Source: an uncultured SAR116 cluster alpha proteobacterium (GTDB lineage: Bacteria; Pseudomonadota; Alphaproteobacteria; Puniceispirillales; Puniceispirillaceae). From it: a stretch of DNA of 64,000 nucleotides. The notes under the pieces were generated by a model, which worked only from the letters and a program-made list of their open reading frames with translations, had not been told where the DNA came from and made no database searches. The stretch covers positions 20,417 through 84,416 of the forward strand of contig CABYPW010000011.1 in the NCBI GenBank assembly GCA_902520885.1. Reading direction: 5' to 3'. This document shows positions 8,237 to 17,031 of this stretch, one piece after another; the stretch's first letter is position 1, and each line of letters starts with the position of its first letter. The position numbers were made by a program, and so were the translations under genes.

Positions 8237-9100
8237 CTAATCAAAAAAATGGTTTAAATACTCAAAACTTGGGTTAATTTCTGGTTCTAATATGTCTTGT
8301 GATTTGTTTTGGTCTAGGTTTTTGTAGAAGTGATATAAGAGGAGCAAGTTATGATAAAACTTTGTCGAGGAGTAATTTAAGCTTTCTAAAAAAAGTTGAA
8401 AATCTTCGTGGTTAATAATTTCAGCAAGTACTGACAAATTTTGTTTGGTTAATCCCCAATCAGCACGCACATTTTGGTCAAAAAACGGAAGCCTATTTAT
8501 GCTGATATGAATCCCATGTTGTCGCCTGACTACTTTCCCATTATTGAGTTCTTTTACTCTATCTACTAGCCTCTTTTCCTCTTTCATATCAATGAGAATT
8601 CCCTTACTTTTAAGAAGAGAAAATAAAAGTTTCTCATCATCTTCTATAGTTTGACATAGCTTTTCTTCATCCACTAAAGGGTAATGGGCGTCATATTTAA
8701 AACAGTGTAATCCTGATAACCGTTCTCTATCCTTTCTAACTAGGTTTACGTAATTAAAGTTAGACTCAAAAAAATTAATGTAATAATTTAACAAATTTTC
8801 GGTTATCAAAATATCTACATCACCAATAAAAACGAATTCAGATTTTGTTTCTGGTTGTGCTAGGAATCGAAAACTATTATCCCTTGCAGGTCTATAATTT
8901 AAACTTTCTATGCTTCTAAATTTTATATTTATACCTTGGCTTTGGAAATAGCTCAAAATTTTTTCATTTTTTTGAAGAAATTGTGTTTTTTTGTCGATTA
9001 AAAATTCAAATCTAGCCTTAGGATTGGTTTTTTTGGTAAAATAAACATAAAAAGGTATAAATACTTTATGAAATTTTGTGGCGCATGTAAAAAATAACAT
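8237..9100 (-). CDS. Predicted GT-A-fold glycosyltransferase, 287 aa
   Basis: The protein starts directly with a beta strand (MLFFTCATK) and carries FIGDVDIL at residues 91-98, with Asp94-x-Asp96 as a likely metal-binding DxD. An RRQHGIHISINR segment could contribute the second metal ligand (His). This layout resembles GT8-like and related bacterial glycosyltransferases, but I cannot name the family with certainty. It is on the opposite strand to both neighbours, and its stop region overlaps a short meaningless frame following the oxygenase gene. It is cytoplasmic with no membrane segment. Confidence 0.6.
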   Translation of the reverse strand: MLFFTCATKFHKVFIPFYVYFTKKTNPKARFEFLIDKKTQFLQKNEKILSYFQSQGINIKFRSIESLNYRPARDNSFRFLAQPETKSEFVFIGDVDILITENLLNYYINFFESNFNYVNLVRKDRERLSGLHCFKYDAHYPLVDEEKLCQTIEDDEKLLFSLLKSKGILIDMKEEKRLVDRVKELNNGKVVRRQHGIHISINRLPFFDQNVRADWGLTKQNLSVLAEIINHEDFQLFLESLNYSSTKFYHNLLLLYHFYKNLDQNKSQDILEPEINPSFEYLNHFFD

Positions 9101-9125
9101 TACTACTCCAAACGGGAACCTGCTT

Positions 9126-12122
9126 ATGGCAACAGATACCTTTAAGAGATTAACAGAAGAAAAAATACTGGAACTTGCCAGAAGAACTCATCTTTTTGAT
9201 GAAAAATGGTATTTGAGCAAAAATCAAGAATTAATTTTATCTAAAGAACAGGCTCTATCACACTATTGCTTTGAGGGTTGGAAAGAAAACAGAGACCCCA
9301 GTCCCCAATTCTCTACAGAAGCCTATGTATCAAGTTTAAAAGAAATTAAATTAACCATAAATCCACTTTCTCATTATGAGATCACGCGAGAAGCTTTCAA
9401 AAAAGGTAAGGTCACAGATATTTTTGATAACTTTGAAGTGCTGCAAGAAGATACAAAAGGTTTAATAAATCTGCAAAAAGGAGGAATTGACCCTAATTGG
9501 TATTGGAGGAAGTATAACCTAGACGTTTTAAAGCATGTTTATCAAGAAAAATTAGATTCGATTGATTTAACAACTTTTTATATTTCCCATGGGAATAAAA
9601 TGGGTCATTTGCCGAATAAAAATTATTTGAATTTTGAACAAAAAGATGAAATTTTTCGTGGCCGCCGTAAGCCATTTGGCATGATGAAAGATAAGTTTGA
9701 ATTAGATGAAGAAAAAGAAGTTATAAAAAGGTCTATTATTTATACATGCATATCCAATGATTATGATGAACTTTTACAACATCCTTATATTATGAATGGC
9801 TGGGAATACATCTGTTTTACTGATAATAAAGAATTGCTTGTAGAAGGAAATGTTGGACATTGGAAAATAGAAAAATTTCAGAAAAAATTTGACAACCCAA
9901 CTTTCGTCAATAGATGGCATAAATTAATGCCCCACCGTTTCCTAGAAGACTTTAATAGAAGTATTTATATCGACGCTAACGTAACAATTGATTCAAAATA
10001 TATTTTCGATTGCATAGAAGACGAAAGAGAAAACCTATTAGTTCCTCATCATTTTACGAGATTTTGTGTGTTTCAAGAAATAGCTGCACTTCTGAACTCG
10101 TCAAGATACTCATCAGAAGTCAAAGAAAAAGTAATTAAATATAAAAAGTTTCTTCAAATGACATTTTTTCCAGAACATGTTGGTCTCTCTGAGAACAATA
10201 TAATATTTAGGTATCATAACAAATCTGTAATTACAGAACTAATGGAGATGACGTGGTTCATTTTTTTGAATTACGCCCCAAGAGACCAATTGGCCCTTCC
10301 CTATGCAATTTGGAAAAAGCAATATCCCAATAAAAATATGTATTTACCTAATACGAGAATGGCAAAAGAGGATTTTAGCATATATGACCATAAGGCGGAA
10401 TTAATAACGTTACAAAGACATAAAATAAAAAAAATACATCCTGTTTTTAAAACTGAAGCGATCCCAATTATTTTTAGTGCAAATTCCAATTTTAAGCAGT
10501 TTCTTGGGGTTGTTTTAGAAAGCCTAATTAGTAATCGAAGAAAAAAAAGAAAACTAGATATTATAATATTACAAACAGACTTCAATGATGAAGAAAAAGC
10601 GGAATTTTACAAATTTTTTAAGAGTAATTCAATATCCATCAGATTTTTTGACATGGGGCCGATACATTCAAAATTTCAAACGATTATAACCCAACAGGAT
10701 AGAGTTCCTGTGGATACTTATAATAAGTGCTTTCTCGCCGAAATTTTAGAAGACTATAAAAAAATAATTTATCTCGATACAGATATTCTTTTTAAGGCAG
10801 ATATAAACGAATTATATGAGACAGATTTAGAAGGGAAATCCTTAGCAGCTACACTAAATGTTGCAAATATTGTTGCCGCCAAGCAAAATAAAATTATAAA
10901 AAACAAGAACTTTGGTATTTATATTAAAAAGATTCTTGGATTTGAAACACCGGATAAATATTTCCAAGCTGGCGTTCTTGTTATAGATTTTCAAAGAATC
11001 AAAATCAAAAACTTGTTAACACTTGCATTAAAAGAAATTCAAAAAATAAAGACCCCGATATTCAATGATCAATGTATATTTAATTCGATATTCAAAGATG
11101 ATTATACGGAGCTTCCACTCGCATGGAACGTAGTATGGTACATTCGACACTTTGACGATTTTTTAAAGTATTTAAGTCCTGGGGTTATCAATGATATAAT
11201 TAACGCACAAAATAATCCAAAAATTATTCATTATGCTGGGCCAGATAAACCAACAAATACTATAGACTGGAGATATGCAGATGATTTTTGGAATAATGCT
11301 ATAAAGGGTGTTTACAGCGAATATTTCTGGCAAGAAGCAAAAAATAAAAAGTTCCACGAACTACTTAAAATTCCAGACAAAAACGTATCTTCAAAAAAAA
11401 TATTAGTGATTTTTCATGTTTATAATTCGGATCAGATTGAATATTTTATCAAGAAACTGAATTCTATTAAAAGTGCTTTAGAAATAATTATTACTACTTC
11501 TTTAAATGTTTATGATTTGAGAGAACTGCTGTTAAAGTATAAGCCAAGTGCATTGCATAAATATTCCATAAACAGGTTTACTAATGTGGGAAGTGATGTA
11601 CTGCCTTTTCTGAAAACCATTACTAAATTAAAAATAACTGAGTATGATTACTTGCTCAAAATTCATACAAAATCACCTAGGCCAGATGATAGCAAGGTTT
11701 ACGGTCTTCCAGTTGCCAAATTTAGGTGGAGAGACGACATGGTTGAAGCATTGATAGGCTCTGAAAGTATATTTTCAAATAGATTGAAATTATTGAAGGA
11801 GAACCCTAATGTTGGAATTGTTGGATGTAAACGCTACTTATTTTCTACTCGAAATAACAATGAATTTAAGAACTATAAATTAGATGAATACTCTTTATGG
11901 TTCGATATGATTAATTGTGAAAACTATTTTGGTGGCACAATTTTTTTGGTAAAAGCTAATTTGTTCTTAAAATTAAAAAACCATTTGTTAGAGAATAAAT
12001 GGCTTTTAGACGAAAAGGATCCAGAGTATCATGGTAAACACAGTCATACTAGAGCCCATATTTTTGAACGCATATTTGGGTTAATCGTTGAAAGTCAAGG
12101 TTATGAGGTACGAGGTGTCTGA
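9126..12122 (+). CDS. Three-module glycosyltransferase: WYL-repeat head, DUF616, GT8 and RgpF-like domains
   Basis: 998 aa from the ATG at 9126; an in-frame ATG at 9078 would overlap the divergent gene. Residues 20-165 hold two copies of the FDxxWYL...HYxxxGxxExRxPSP pattern common at the head of polysaccharide glycosyltransferases. Residues about 200-410 resemble DUF616 (TOD1/MUCI70-type), with YTCISNDYDELL and YIDANVTI. Residues 446-710 are a GT8-like domain with Asp551-x-Asp553 (YLDTDILF), a QAGVLVID strand and an FNDQ element. Residues 755-998 resemble the rhamnan-synthesis F (RgpF) family, with NVGSDVLPFL and LKIHTKSP. It is probably a polymerising or multi-step enzyme for a rhamnose-containing glycan, working in the cytoplasm. 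The next methyltransferase gene overlaps its end. Confidence 0.8.
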   Translation: MATDTFKRLTEEKILELARRTHLFDEKWYLSKNQELILSKEQALSHYCFEGWKENRDPSPQFSTEAYVSSLKEIKLTINPLSHYEITREAFKKGKVTDIFDNFEVLQEDTKGLINLQKGGIDPNWYWRKYNLDVLKHVYQEKLDSIDLTTFYISHGNKMGHLPNKNYLNFEQKDEIFRGRRKPFGMMKDKFELDEEKEVIKRSIIYTCISNDYDELLQHPYIMNGWEYICFTDNKELLVEGNVGHWKIEKFQKKFDNPTFVNRWHKLMPHRFLEDFNRSIYIDANVTIDSKYIFDCIEDERENLLVPHHFTRFCVFQEIAALLNSSRYSSEVKEKVIKYKKFLQMTFFPEHVGLSENNIIFRYHNKSVITELMEMTWFIFLNYAPRDQLALPYAIWKKQYPNKNMYLPNTRMAKEDFSIYDHKAELITLQRHKIKKIHPVFKTEAIPIIFSANSNFKQFLGVVLESLISNRRKKRKLDIIILQTDFNDEEKAEFYKFFKSNSISIRFFDMGPIHSKFQTIITQQDRVPVDTYNKCFLAEILEDYKKIIYLDTDILFKADINELYETDLEGKSLAATLNVANIVAAKQNKIIKNKNFGIYIKKILGFETPDKYFQAGVLVIDFQRIKIKNLLTLALKEIQKIKTPIFNDQCIFNSIFKDDYTELPLAWNVVWYIRHFDDFLKYLSPGVINDIINAQNNPKIIHYAGPDKPTNTIDWRYADDFWNNAIKGVYSEYFWQEAKNKKFHELLKIPDKNVSSKKILVIFHVYNSDQIEYFIKKLNSIKSALEIIITTSLNVYDLRELLLKYKPSALHKYSINRFTNVGSDVLPFLKTITKLKITEYDYLLKIHTKSPRPDDSKVYGLPVAKFRWRDDMVEALIGSESIFSNRLKLLKENPNVGIVGCKRYLFSTRNNNEFKNYKLDEYSLWFDMINCENYFGGTIFLVKANLFLKLKNHLLENKWLLDEKDPEYHGKHSHTRAHIFERIFGLIVESQGYEVRGV

Positions 12123-12903
12123 GGAAACTTTTAAGTATAAAAACTTCGAGATTCCCCTTCATTTGCTATATAAAACAGGCGGAGGACCGGAAGATTTTGA
12201 AAAAGTAGCTGAATGGCACCTATCTCAAGTGAAAAAATATATCGGGATTTTGGAACATCATAATATTTTAGAAATAGGGTGTGGCATTGGTAAGGACGCG
12301 ATGACTCTTATCGATATTATTGGCAAAAAAGGTAAATACTTGGGAACTGATGTTATAAAAGAGAGCATACAGTGGTGCCAAGAAAATATTTCCACTAACT
12401 ATCCTAATTTCCAATTTATACATCACAATATACACGACCATCTTCATAACCCACAAGGTGATTTGAAGGCAGAAGATGTGACTATTGATTCTCACATTAA
12501 CTTTGATTTAATTATGCTTCATTCGGTTTTTACACACATGTTTCCAGATGAAATAGTACATTATTTGAAGCAATTTGAAAGAGTTTTAGCTGATAGGGGC
12601 AAAATTTGGTTATCATTCTTTATAATCACAAACAGACTCCACAGACAAATTATGGTAAATAGTCATAATGAATGGTCAGAAAAGAAAAAAACATTTACAT
12701 TTCAACACGAATACGCGCCAAGATGTTTTATAAACGACAAAGAGAGCCCCAGGTCAACAGTCGCATATGAAATTGATTGGATATACGACGCTGTCAATGA
12801 AGCTGGACTGCGAGTTGAAAACTTTTTAGAAGGAACATGGTCAGGATATTGGAAAAATCCTAGGAATGGACAGGATGCCGTTATCTTGTCAAAGGCAAGA
12901 TAG
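12103..12903 (+). CDS. SAM-dependent class I methyltransferase
   Basis: 266 aa. SAM-binding motif I reads ILEIGCGIGKD at about residues 44-54, followed by the LGTDV acidic strand and a LIMLHSVFTHM motif IV/V region, which is standard for Methyltransf_11/25 proteins. I use the ATG at 12103 with AAGG just upstream; a TTG at 12088 is possible but has no ribosome site. The start lies inside the last 20 bases of the three-module glycosyltransferase, so the two are coupled. It probably methylates a sugar of the polysaccharide or a chain end. Confidence 0.8.
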   Translation: MRYEVSEETFKYKNFEIPLHLLYKTGGGPEDFEKVAEWHLSQVKKYIGILEHHNILEIGCGIGKDAMTLIDIIGKKGKYLGTDVIKESIQWCQENISTNYPNFQFIHHNIHDHLHNPQGDLKAEDVTIDSHINFDLIMLHSVFTHMFPDEIVHYLKQFERVLADRGKIWLSFFIITNRLHRQIMVNSHNEWSEKKKTFTFQHEYAPRCFINDKESPRSTVAYEIDWIYDAVNEAGLRVENFLEGTWSGYWKNPRNGQDAVILSKAR

Positions 12904-13003
12904 TTGTTTGAAAAACAATGAATAAGTGCCCTGTTTGTAGATAAAATTTTAGTCCTAAACAAATTAACAAAGTTGATGCAGAAAATTATGTGGGAGGTGT
13001 CTC

Positions 13004-13841
13004 GTGGAAAAAAAACAGGGACAAATTGATTTTTTACACCCAGAAAGGGCTTATACAAATTTTTTTAACCACCTGAAATATAGTCAATCTGCTGGGATGG
13101 AATGGTCTTCTAATTATGTTTTCGGTGAAATTGGCTGCGTGCGGTACCGGGCTTGGAGTTGGTATTTGCGCATTAATTATAGGGGCCTCAAAAATTGTAA
13201 TGTTTGACGAATTTAATCACTTAAATTATGCAAACATAATGGATGAATTCGATTACTTAACTAAACTATTTCTAAAAAATGATAAATTTAAGCACTTTGT
13301 GATGAACAATGAACAAATGCGTTTTCTAAAATCGCAGCTTGAATTGTTCATTCGGAATGGTGAAAGCGATATTATTAAGTATTATGTTCCGTTTATTCAA
13401 AATAAATATATCTCAGAACAAAAAATTGATTATTTAATTTCTACAGCCACATTTGAGCATGTCGAACCTATCTCCTTAGGTTATAAAAATGTTGCTTCAT
13501 TAGTAGATGAAAATGGTTGGTTATCCTTATCTATCGACTTAAGAAGTCATGGGTTTACTGATTTAGAACCAGACGGTAGTCGTTCTTATAACGGACATTT
13601 AAAGTTCAATAATGAAGAATGGGCGAAAAAAGCTGAAATAGATAAGAGAACTTATACTATTAATCGAATAACGGCTACAGAGCATTTACAAATTATTTCA
13701 AAAGATTTTGATATAAAGTTTTTTTTAAAAAGAAGAGAAAGTCAGTCGATAAATAGGGTTGACTTGGCCCCCATGTATAAATGGCTTCCTGAAGATGAGC
13801 TTAATTGTTCTGGATTACATGTAGTAGCAGTAAAACTTTGA
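13004..13841 (+). pseudogene. SAM-dependent methyltransferase interrupted by a 4-bp tandem duplication
   Basis: A GTG at 13004 has GGAGG seven bases upstream and opens a frame ending ...YVFGEIGC. The continuation CGTGLGVGICALIIGA (motif I of a methyltransferase) lies in another frame that runs on to 13841. The junction holds TGCG twice (13136-13139 and 13140-13143); removing one copy joins the frames to FGEIGCGTGLG. The joined protein would be about 277 residues, with a motif IV-like YLISTATFEHVEP segment. A short frame just upstream (from 12918, MNKCPVCR then stop) looks like the zinc-ribbon start of another methyltransferase but is not continuous with it. A sequencing or assembly error cannot be excluded. 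Confidence 0.75.
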
Positions 13842-14027
13842 TAATTAGAATTCTCACAATTCAAATTTATTTAAGCATGACAAACCATTCTAAAGAATAA
13901 ATAAATGATCAGCAAACAGATGAAAATTTTTGCAAATAGCTTTATTATAAAAGAATTCCCGATTGTTTTATGGGTTCATCCACAATTTTAGGATGAAGGA
14001 CGGTTAGTTATCTAAAGAGTTTGGCAA

Positions 14028-14978
14028 ATGAATGTAAATCAGAATAATTCTATAATTTATTGCGATAACAAAAGTTCAATAAAATTACTTTTGGCTGAAA
14101 AAAGAAAAAGATGTAAGTCATGTTTGGTTCTTTTTTCATATTGGGGAGCGCGCGACCTATGCACCAAAATACCAGGTACGGATCCTCTCTTAAGAGAAGG
14201 CTTCGATGTAATATGTGTTCAATCTAACTGCAATGATTGGCACCAAAATATTGCTGATAAGGGTATAGATAAACTGCGTTGTGTTTTGAAAGAAGAATAT
14301 ACCTACGCAAAGGGTTATGGAAGCTCAATGGGAGGTTTTGGTGCGATTTTCTATTCTCAAATTTTAGGTTTGAATTCTGTTCTAGCCCTAAGCCCGCAAT
14401 TTAAGATTTCAAAAGATTTTGATAATAGGTGGTATAAATTCAACGAGAATATTGTGTGGAAGCAAACTATGGAAATGGCTAAGGAGTATGCTGGACTAAT
14501 TCATTTGATTTATGACCCTATGGATCTGGATTCTAAACATGGAGAAGCAATCAAAAATAACTTTAAAAGAGCAACTGTTTTATGTCATAAAATAAAATTT
14601 GCATCGCATCCAACTACAAATTATTTTAATGATAGTGACGTTCTCAAACAATTGCTTTTGTCGTTTGCGAAAGATGGGTTTCAAATTCCCAAAGTTAAAA
14701 AAAAATATAATAAAACTTATTTAAGAGCACTTAGCCACCAACTTTCAAAAAATTCAAACAGGTGTCGCTGGGCAAAAAATATTATGCTAATGGGAATTGA
14801 GTTGGGTGATGAGGGGCATTCCGCGCTAAGACATGTAAGCAATTTAAGCTACAGACTTAAAGAAATTGACGATGCCATTTTGTTTGCAAAAAAAGCAGTC
14901 GATGCTAAAGATAATAATGAGGTAAGTTTGGCTGCTCACAAAGAGCATTTAAAAAATATGTTAAGTATGCTCTCGTAG
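14028..14978 (+). CDS. Alpha/beta-hydrolase-fold protein with helical C-terminal repeats
   Basis: 316 aa. G98-S-S100-M-G-G is a classical nucleophile elbow with Ser100 as the candidate nucleophile, preceded by beta strands LVLFSYWG and VICVQSN. Asp and His partners may be in the YDPMDLDSKHG and FASHPTT segments. The last about 90 residues (RWAKNIMLMGIELGD...RLKEIDDAILFAKKAV) look like two TPR-type helical pairs. There is no signal peptide, so an intracellular acyl- or glycan-ester role in polysaccharide assembly is possible. An AAAGAG stands before the ATG. About 190 bases of AT-rich DNA separate it from the methyltransferase pseudogene, in which I see nothing convincing. Confidence 0.6.
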   Translation: MNVNQNNSIIYCDNKSSIKLLLAEKRKRCKSCLVLFSYWGARDLCTKIPGTDPLLREGFDVICVQSNCNDWHQNIADKGIDKLRCVLKEEYTYAKGYGSSMGGFGAIFYSQILGLNSVLALSPQFKISKDFDNRWYKFNENIVWKQTMEMAKEYAGLIHLIYDPMDLDSKHGEAIKNNFKRATVLCHKIKFASHPTTNYFNDSDVLKQLLLSFAKDGFQIPKVKKKYNKTYLRALSHQLSKNSNRCRWAKNIMLMGIELGDEGHSALRHVSNLSYRLKEIDDAILFAKKAVDAKDNNEVSLAAHKEHLKNMLSMLS

Positions 14979-15025
14979 TTTTGATAAAATTTTTTACATA
15001 TATAAAAAGTTTATCCTATTGCAAT

Positions 15026-15169
15026 ATGGAAGTTAATAAATCTGGTGAAACTATGCTTAATAGGCTAGATGTAAGTAAAATCGTTAGTCTTAGATGGAGC
15101 GCATCCATTAATTTAGCTGATGGCCTTAAATCAACTTACAAGTGGGCGGTGTCCAATAATGTCTTCTAA
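15026..15169 (+). pseudogene. C-terminal remnant of a GDP-L-fucose synthase gene
   Basis: A short frame ends at 15169 with SGETMLNRLDVSKI, then LRWSASINLADGLKSTYKWA. This lines up with the last 40 residues of the intact fcl product encoded at 19616-20557 ([20 protein letters not shown] and [11 protein letters not shown]). Everything upstream of that stretch is missing, so it is a relic of a second fcl copy. The manC ATG at 15159 lies within its last codons, the tight spacing expected of an fcl-manC operon that has lost its front. Confidence 0.75.
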
Positions 15170-16565
15170 TGGATTGACCATACACCCTGTAATTTTATCC
15201 GGTGGTTTGGGCTCTCGCCTATGGCCTTTCAGCAGGACATCTCTTCCAAAGCAATTTATTGAATTTCGCCAGGGAACCACCTTATTTGGTGACACCGTAA
15301 AAAGGGTAAATACTCCTCAGGATACACAATTCACCATTGTATGTAATAAAGCTCATAATTTTCTATGTGTCAGAGAGTTGTTAAAGCTGGGAAGAGGGGC
15401 ATCTTATATACTTGAGGAGGTGGGCAGGAATACTGCACCCGCTATTTTAATGGCTGCCCTAAATGCTACTGAAGATGATATATTAGTCATCATGCCTGCA
15501 GACCACTGGATAGAGGATAGCAGTGCCTTTAATAAAATCATCCACACTGCCTCTAAAATCGCTACCTCTGAGAATTGCTGGGTTACCTTTGGAATTAAGC
15601 CCAATGAGCCGCAAACGGGATATGGATATATCAAAGCTACTGGTGATGGTGAGAAAAGGGCAGTTGTTAGTTTTACAGAGAAGCCAGATTTAAAAACAGC
15701 CGCGAGTTATTTGGCTGAGGGTAATTATTACTGGAACTCAGGTATTTTCGTTGTCAGCGGTCAGAAATGTATAGAAAGCTTTAAACAGCATCAAACAGAA
15801 TTATATGAAATAGCAAAAGAGTGCTGGGATAACAGAGATATTAGCGGCGATGAAATAACGCTTCGTAAAAAGTATTCAGAAAAAATACCTGCCATATCGG
15901 TGGACTATGCAATCTTAGAGAAGGAAGCTAATATCGCAATGGTCCCGTTTGAGGGTCATTGGAGTGATATTGGAAGCTGGGATAGTCTGTCTAAATTGAT
16001 TGAGGCAGATAAATCTGACGGAACTGCATCAGATAATACTGTCCAGATAGATACCAAGAATACATTCATCCACTCATCTTCTAGAACAATTGCTGCAGTG
16101 GGTGTGGAAAACCTCATCATCGTGGATGATGCTAATGCAACGCTTGTTGTCCAAAAAGGTAAATCAGAGAAAGTAAAAGACGCCTTGGAAATGCTAAAGG
16201 CGCTTAATATACCTGCAGCAAGAGAGCATAACTTTGAATATCGCCCGTGGGGTATGTTTGAAAACTTACTCGAGAGCGATATATGCAAGGTTAAAAGATT
16301 AACGGTAAACCCAGGCCATCACTTATCTCTTCAATATCATCATAAGCGCTCAGAGCACTGGGTTGTGGTACAAGGCAAGGCAACCGTGCAATTAGAGGAT
16401 GAGACGCTTTATTTAGAGCCTGGTCAATCGATTGATATACCACTGGGCGCCCGGCATGCTCTTGGGAACGACACCTATGAGGATATAATTGTAATTGAAG
16501 TGCAAATGGGAAGCTACTTCGGCGAGGATGATATCGTGCGCGTATCTGACCCCTATAATCGCTAA
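15159..16565 (+). CDS. manC: Mannose-1-phosphate guanylyltransferase / mannose-6-phosphate isomerase
   Basis: 468 aa bifunctional enzyme. It makes GDP-mannose from mannose-1-phosphate and, in many members, interconverts fructose-6-P and mannose-6-P. The N-terminal transferase domain shows LSGGLGSRLWPFSR (13-26), the MPADHWI strand and FTEKPD. The C-terminal cupin isomerase domain (from about 355) shows YRPWGMFE, HHLSLQYHHKRSEHW and the PGQSIDIPLGARH stretch. The start at 15159 is preferred to the upstream ATG at 15120, which lies in the fcl relic. It supplies GDP-mannose for mannosyl units or for the (now damaged) GDP-fucose branch. Confidence 0.93.
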   Translation: MSSNGLTIHPVILSGGLGSRLWPFSRTSLPKQFIEFRQGTTLFGDTVKRVNTPQDTQFTIVCNKAHNFLCVRELLKLGRGASYILEEVGRNTAPAILMAALNATEDDILVIMPADHWIEDSSAFNKIIHTASKIATSENCWVTFGIKPNEPQTGYGYIKATGDGEKRAVVSFTEKPDLKTAASYLAEGNYYWNSGIFVVSGQKCIESFKQHQTELYEIAKECWDNRDISGDEITLRKKYSEKIPAISVDYAILEKEANIAMVPFEGHWSDIGSWDSLSKLIEADKSDGTASDNTVQIDTKNTFIHSSSRTIAAVGVENLIIVDDANATLVVQKGKSEKVKDALEMLKALNIPAAREHNFEYRPWGMFENLLESDICKVKRLTVNPGHHLSLQYHHKRSEHWVVVQGKATVQLEDETLYLEPGQSIDIPLGARHALGNDTYEDIIVIEVQMGSYFGEDDIVRVSDPYNR

Positions 16566-16600
16566 CTTTTGAATTCATTGATAAAACTCATATCCGTCTT

Positions 16601-16994
16601 TTAATTATATTTCATAACCATGTCTATTGATTTCCAGCTACCTGCTAGCATGTGAGGCAGGCTCGCGCCTTTACCAAGAAGGCCCTGTGCTGAGCCAACG
16701 CGCGTTGATTGCCCGGAAAAATATATCTTACATCATTCTCATCAATGCCAATGAGTTTTGCCCTTTTTTTAAATATGCGGTTTACGGACATGGTTGTAAT
16801 GGTGTCTCCGACATTGGAGTGCCTGTCGATATTGCGCAGAATTATTCCCTCAACTTGTTTGCTCGTAGATTTCCAATTTTCAAGCCTCTCAATACGTTTT
16901 TGGGTTATTGGAACTCTTCTACCAAAACCCTTGGGATCTGTTTTGGATTTCTGATGAGGAGGGTGTGGTTTCCATTTTCAGAGCAGATTTTATC
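16601..16994 (-). pseudogene. Degenerate tyrosine recombinase (phage-type integrase) fragment
   Basis: Three minus-strand frames join into the catalytic end of a tyrosine recombinase. The first (from 16994) reads ICSENGNHTLLIR. After a one-base slip near 16948 it continues KSKTDPKGFGRRVPITQ ... RNIDRHSNVGDTITTMSV. After a two-base slip near 16716-16726 it ends SGQSTRVGSAQGLL ... GSWKSIDMVMKY. Family features retained are the Arg of H-x-x-R, the Trp in GSWKS and the terminal Tyr. The His of H-x-x-R is Gln (GQSTR), and the N-terminal half with the first Arg is absent. It is a dead integrase, evidence of past element insertion between manC and manB. Confidence 0.8.
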
Positions 16995-17031
16995 TTACCT
17001 ATCTGAAAGAGGATATGTGTAATAGCCCCCT

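Noticed and set aside
8188..8277. 29-codon frame with a fair AGGA site after the oxygenase gene
   Set aside because: Too short to identify and overlaps the convergent glycosyltransferase end; may be a remnant but unsupported.
12918..12944. MNKCPVCR-stop mini-frame resembling a methyltransferase zinc-ribbon start
   Set aside because: Only eight residues and in a different frame from the following pseudogene; may be a remnant, but too little to call a feature.
13842..14027. 28-codon frame (from about 13908) in the gap before the alpha/beta hydrolase
   Set aside because: No similarity to known proteins and no ribosome site.
16627..17022. 131-codon plus-strand frame between manC and manB
   Set aside because: It is antisense to the integrase relic, has no ribosome site and no recognisable similarity; the minus-strand frames show clear family motifs.
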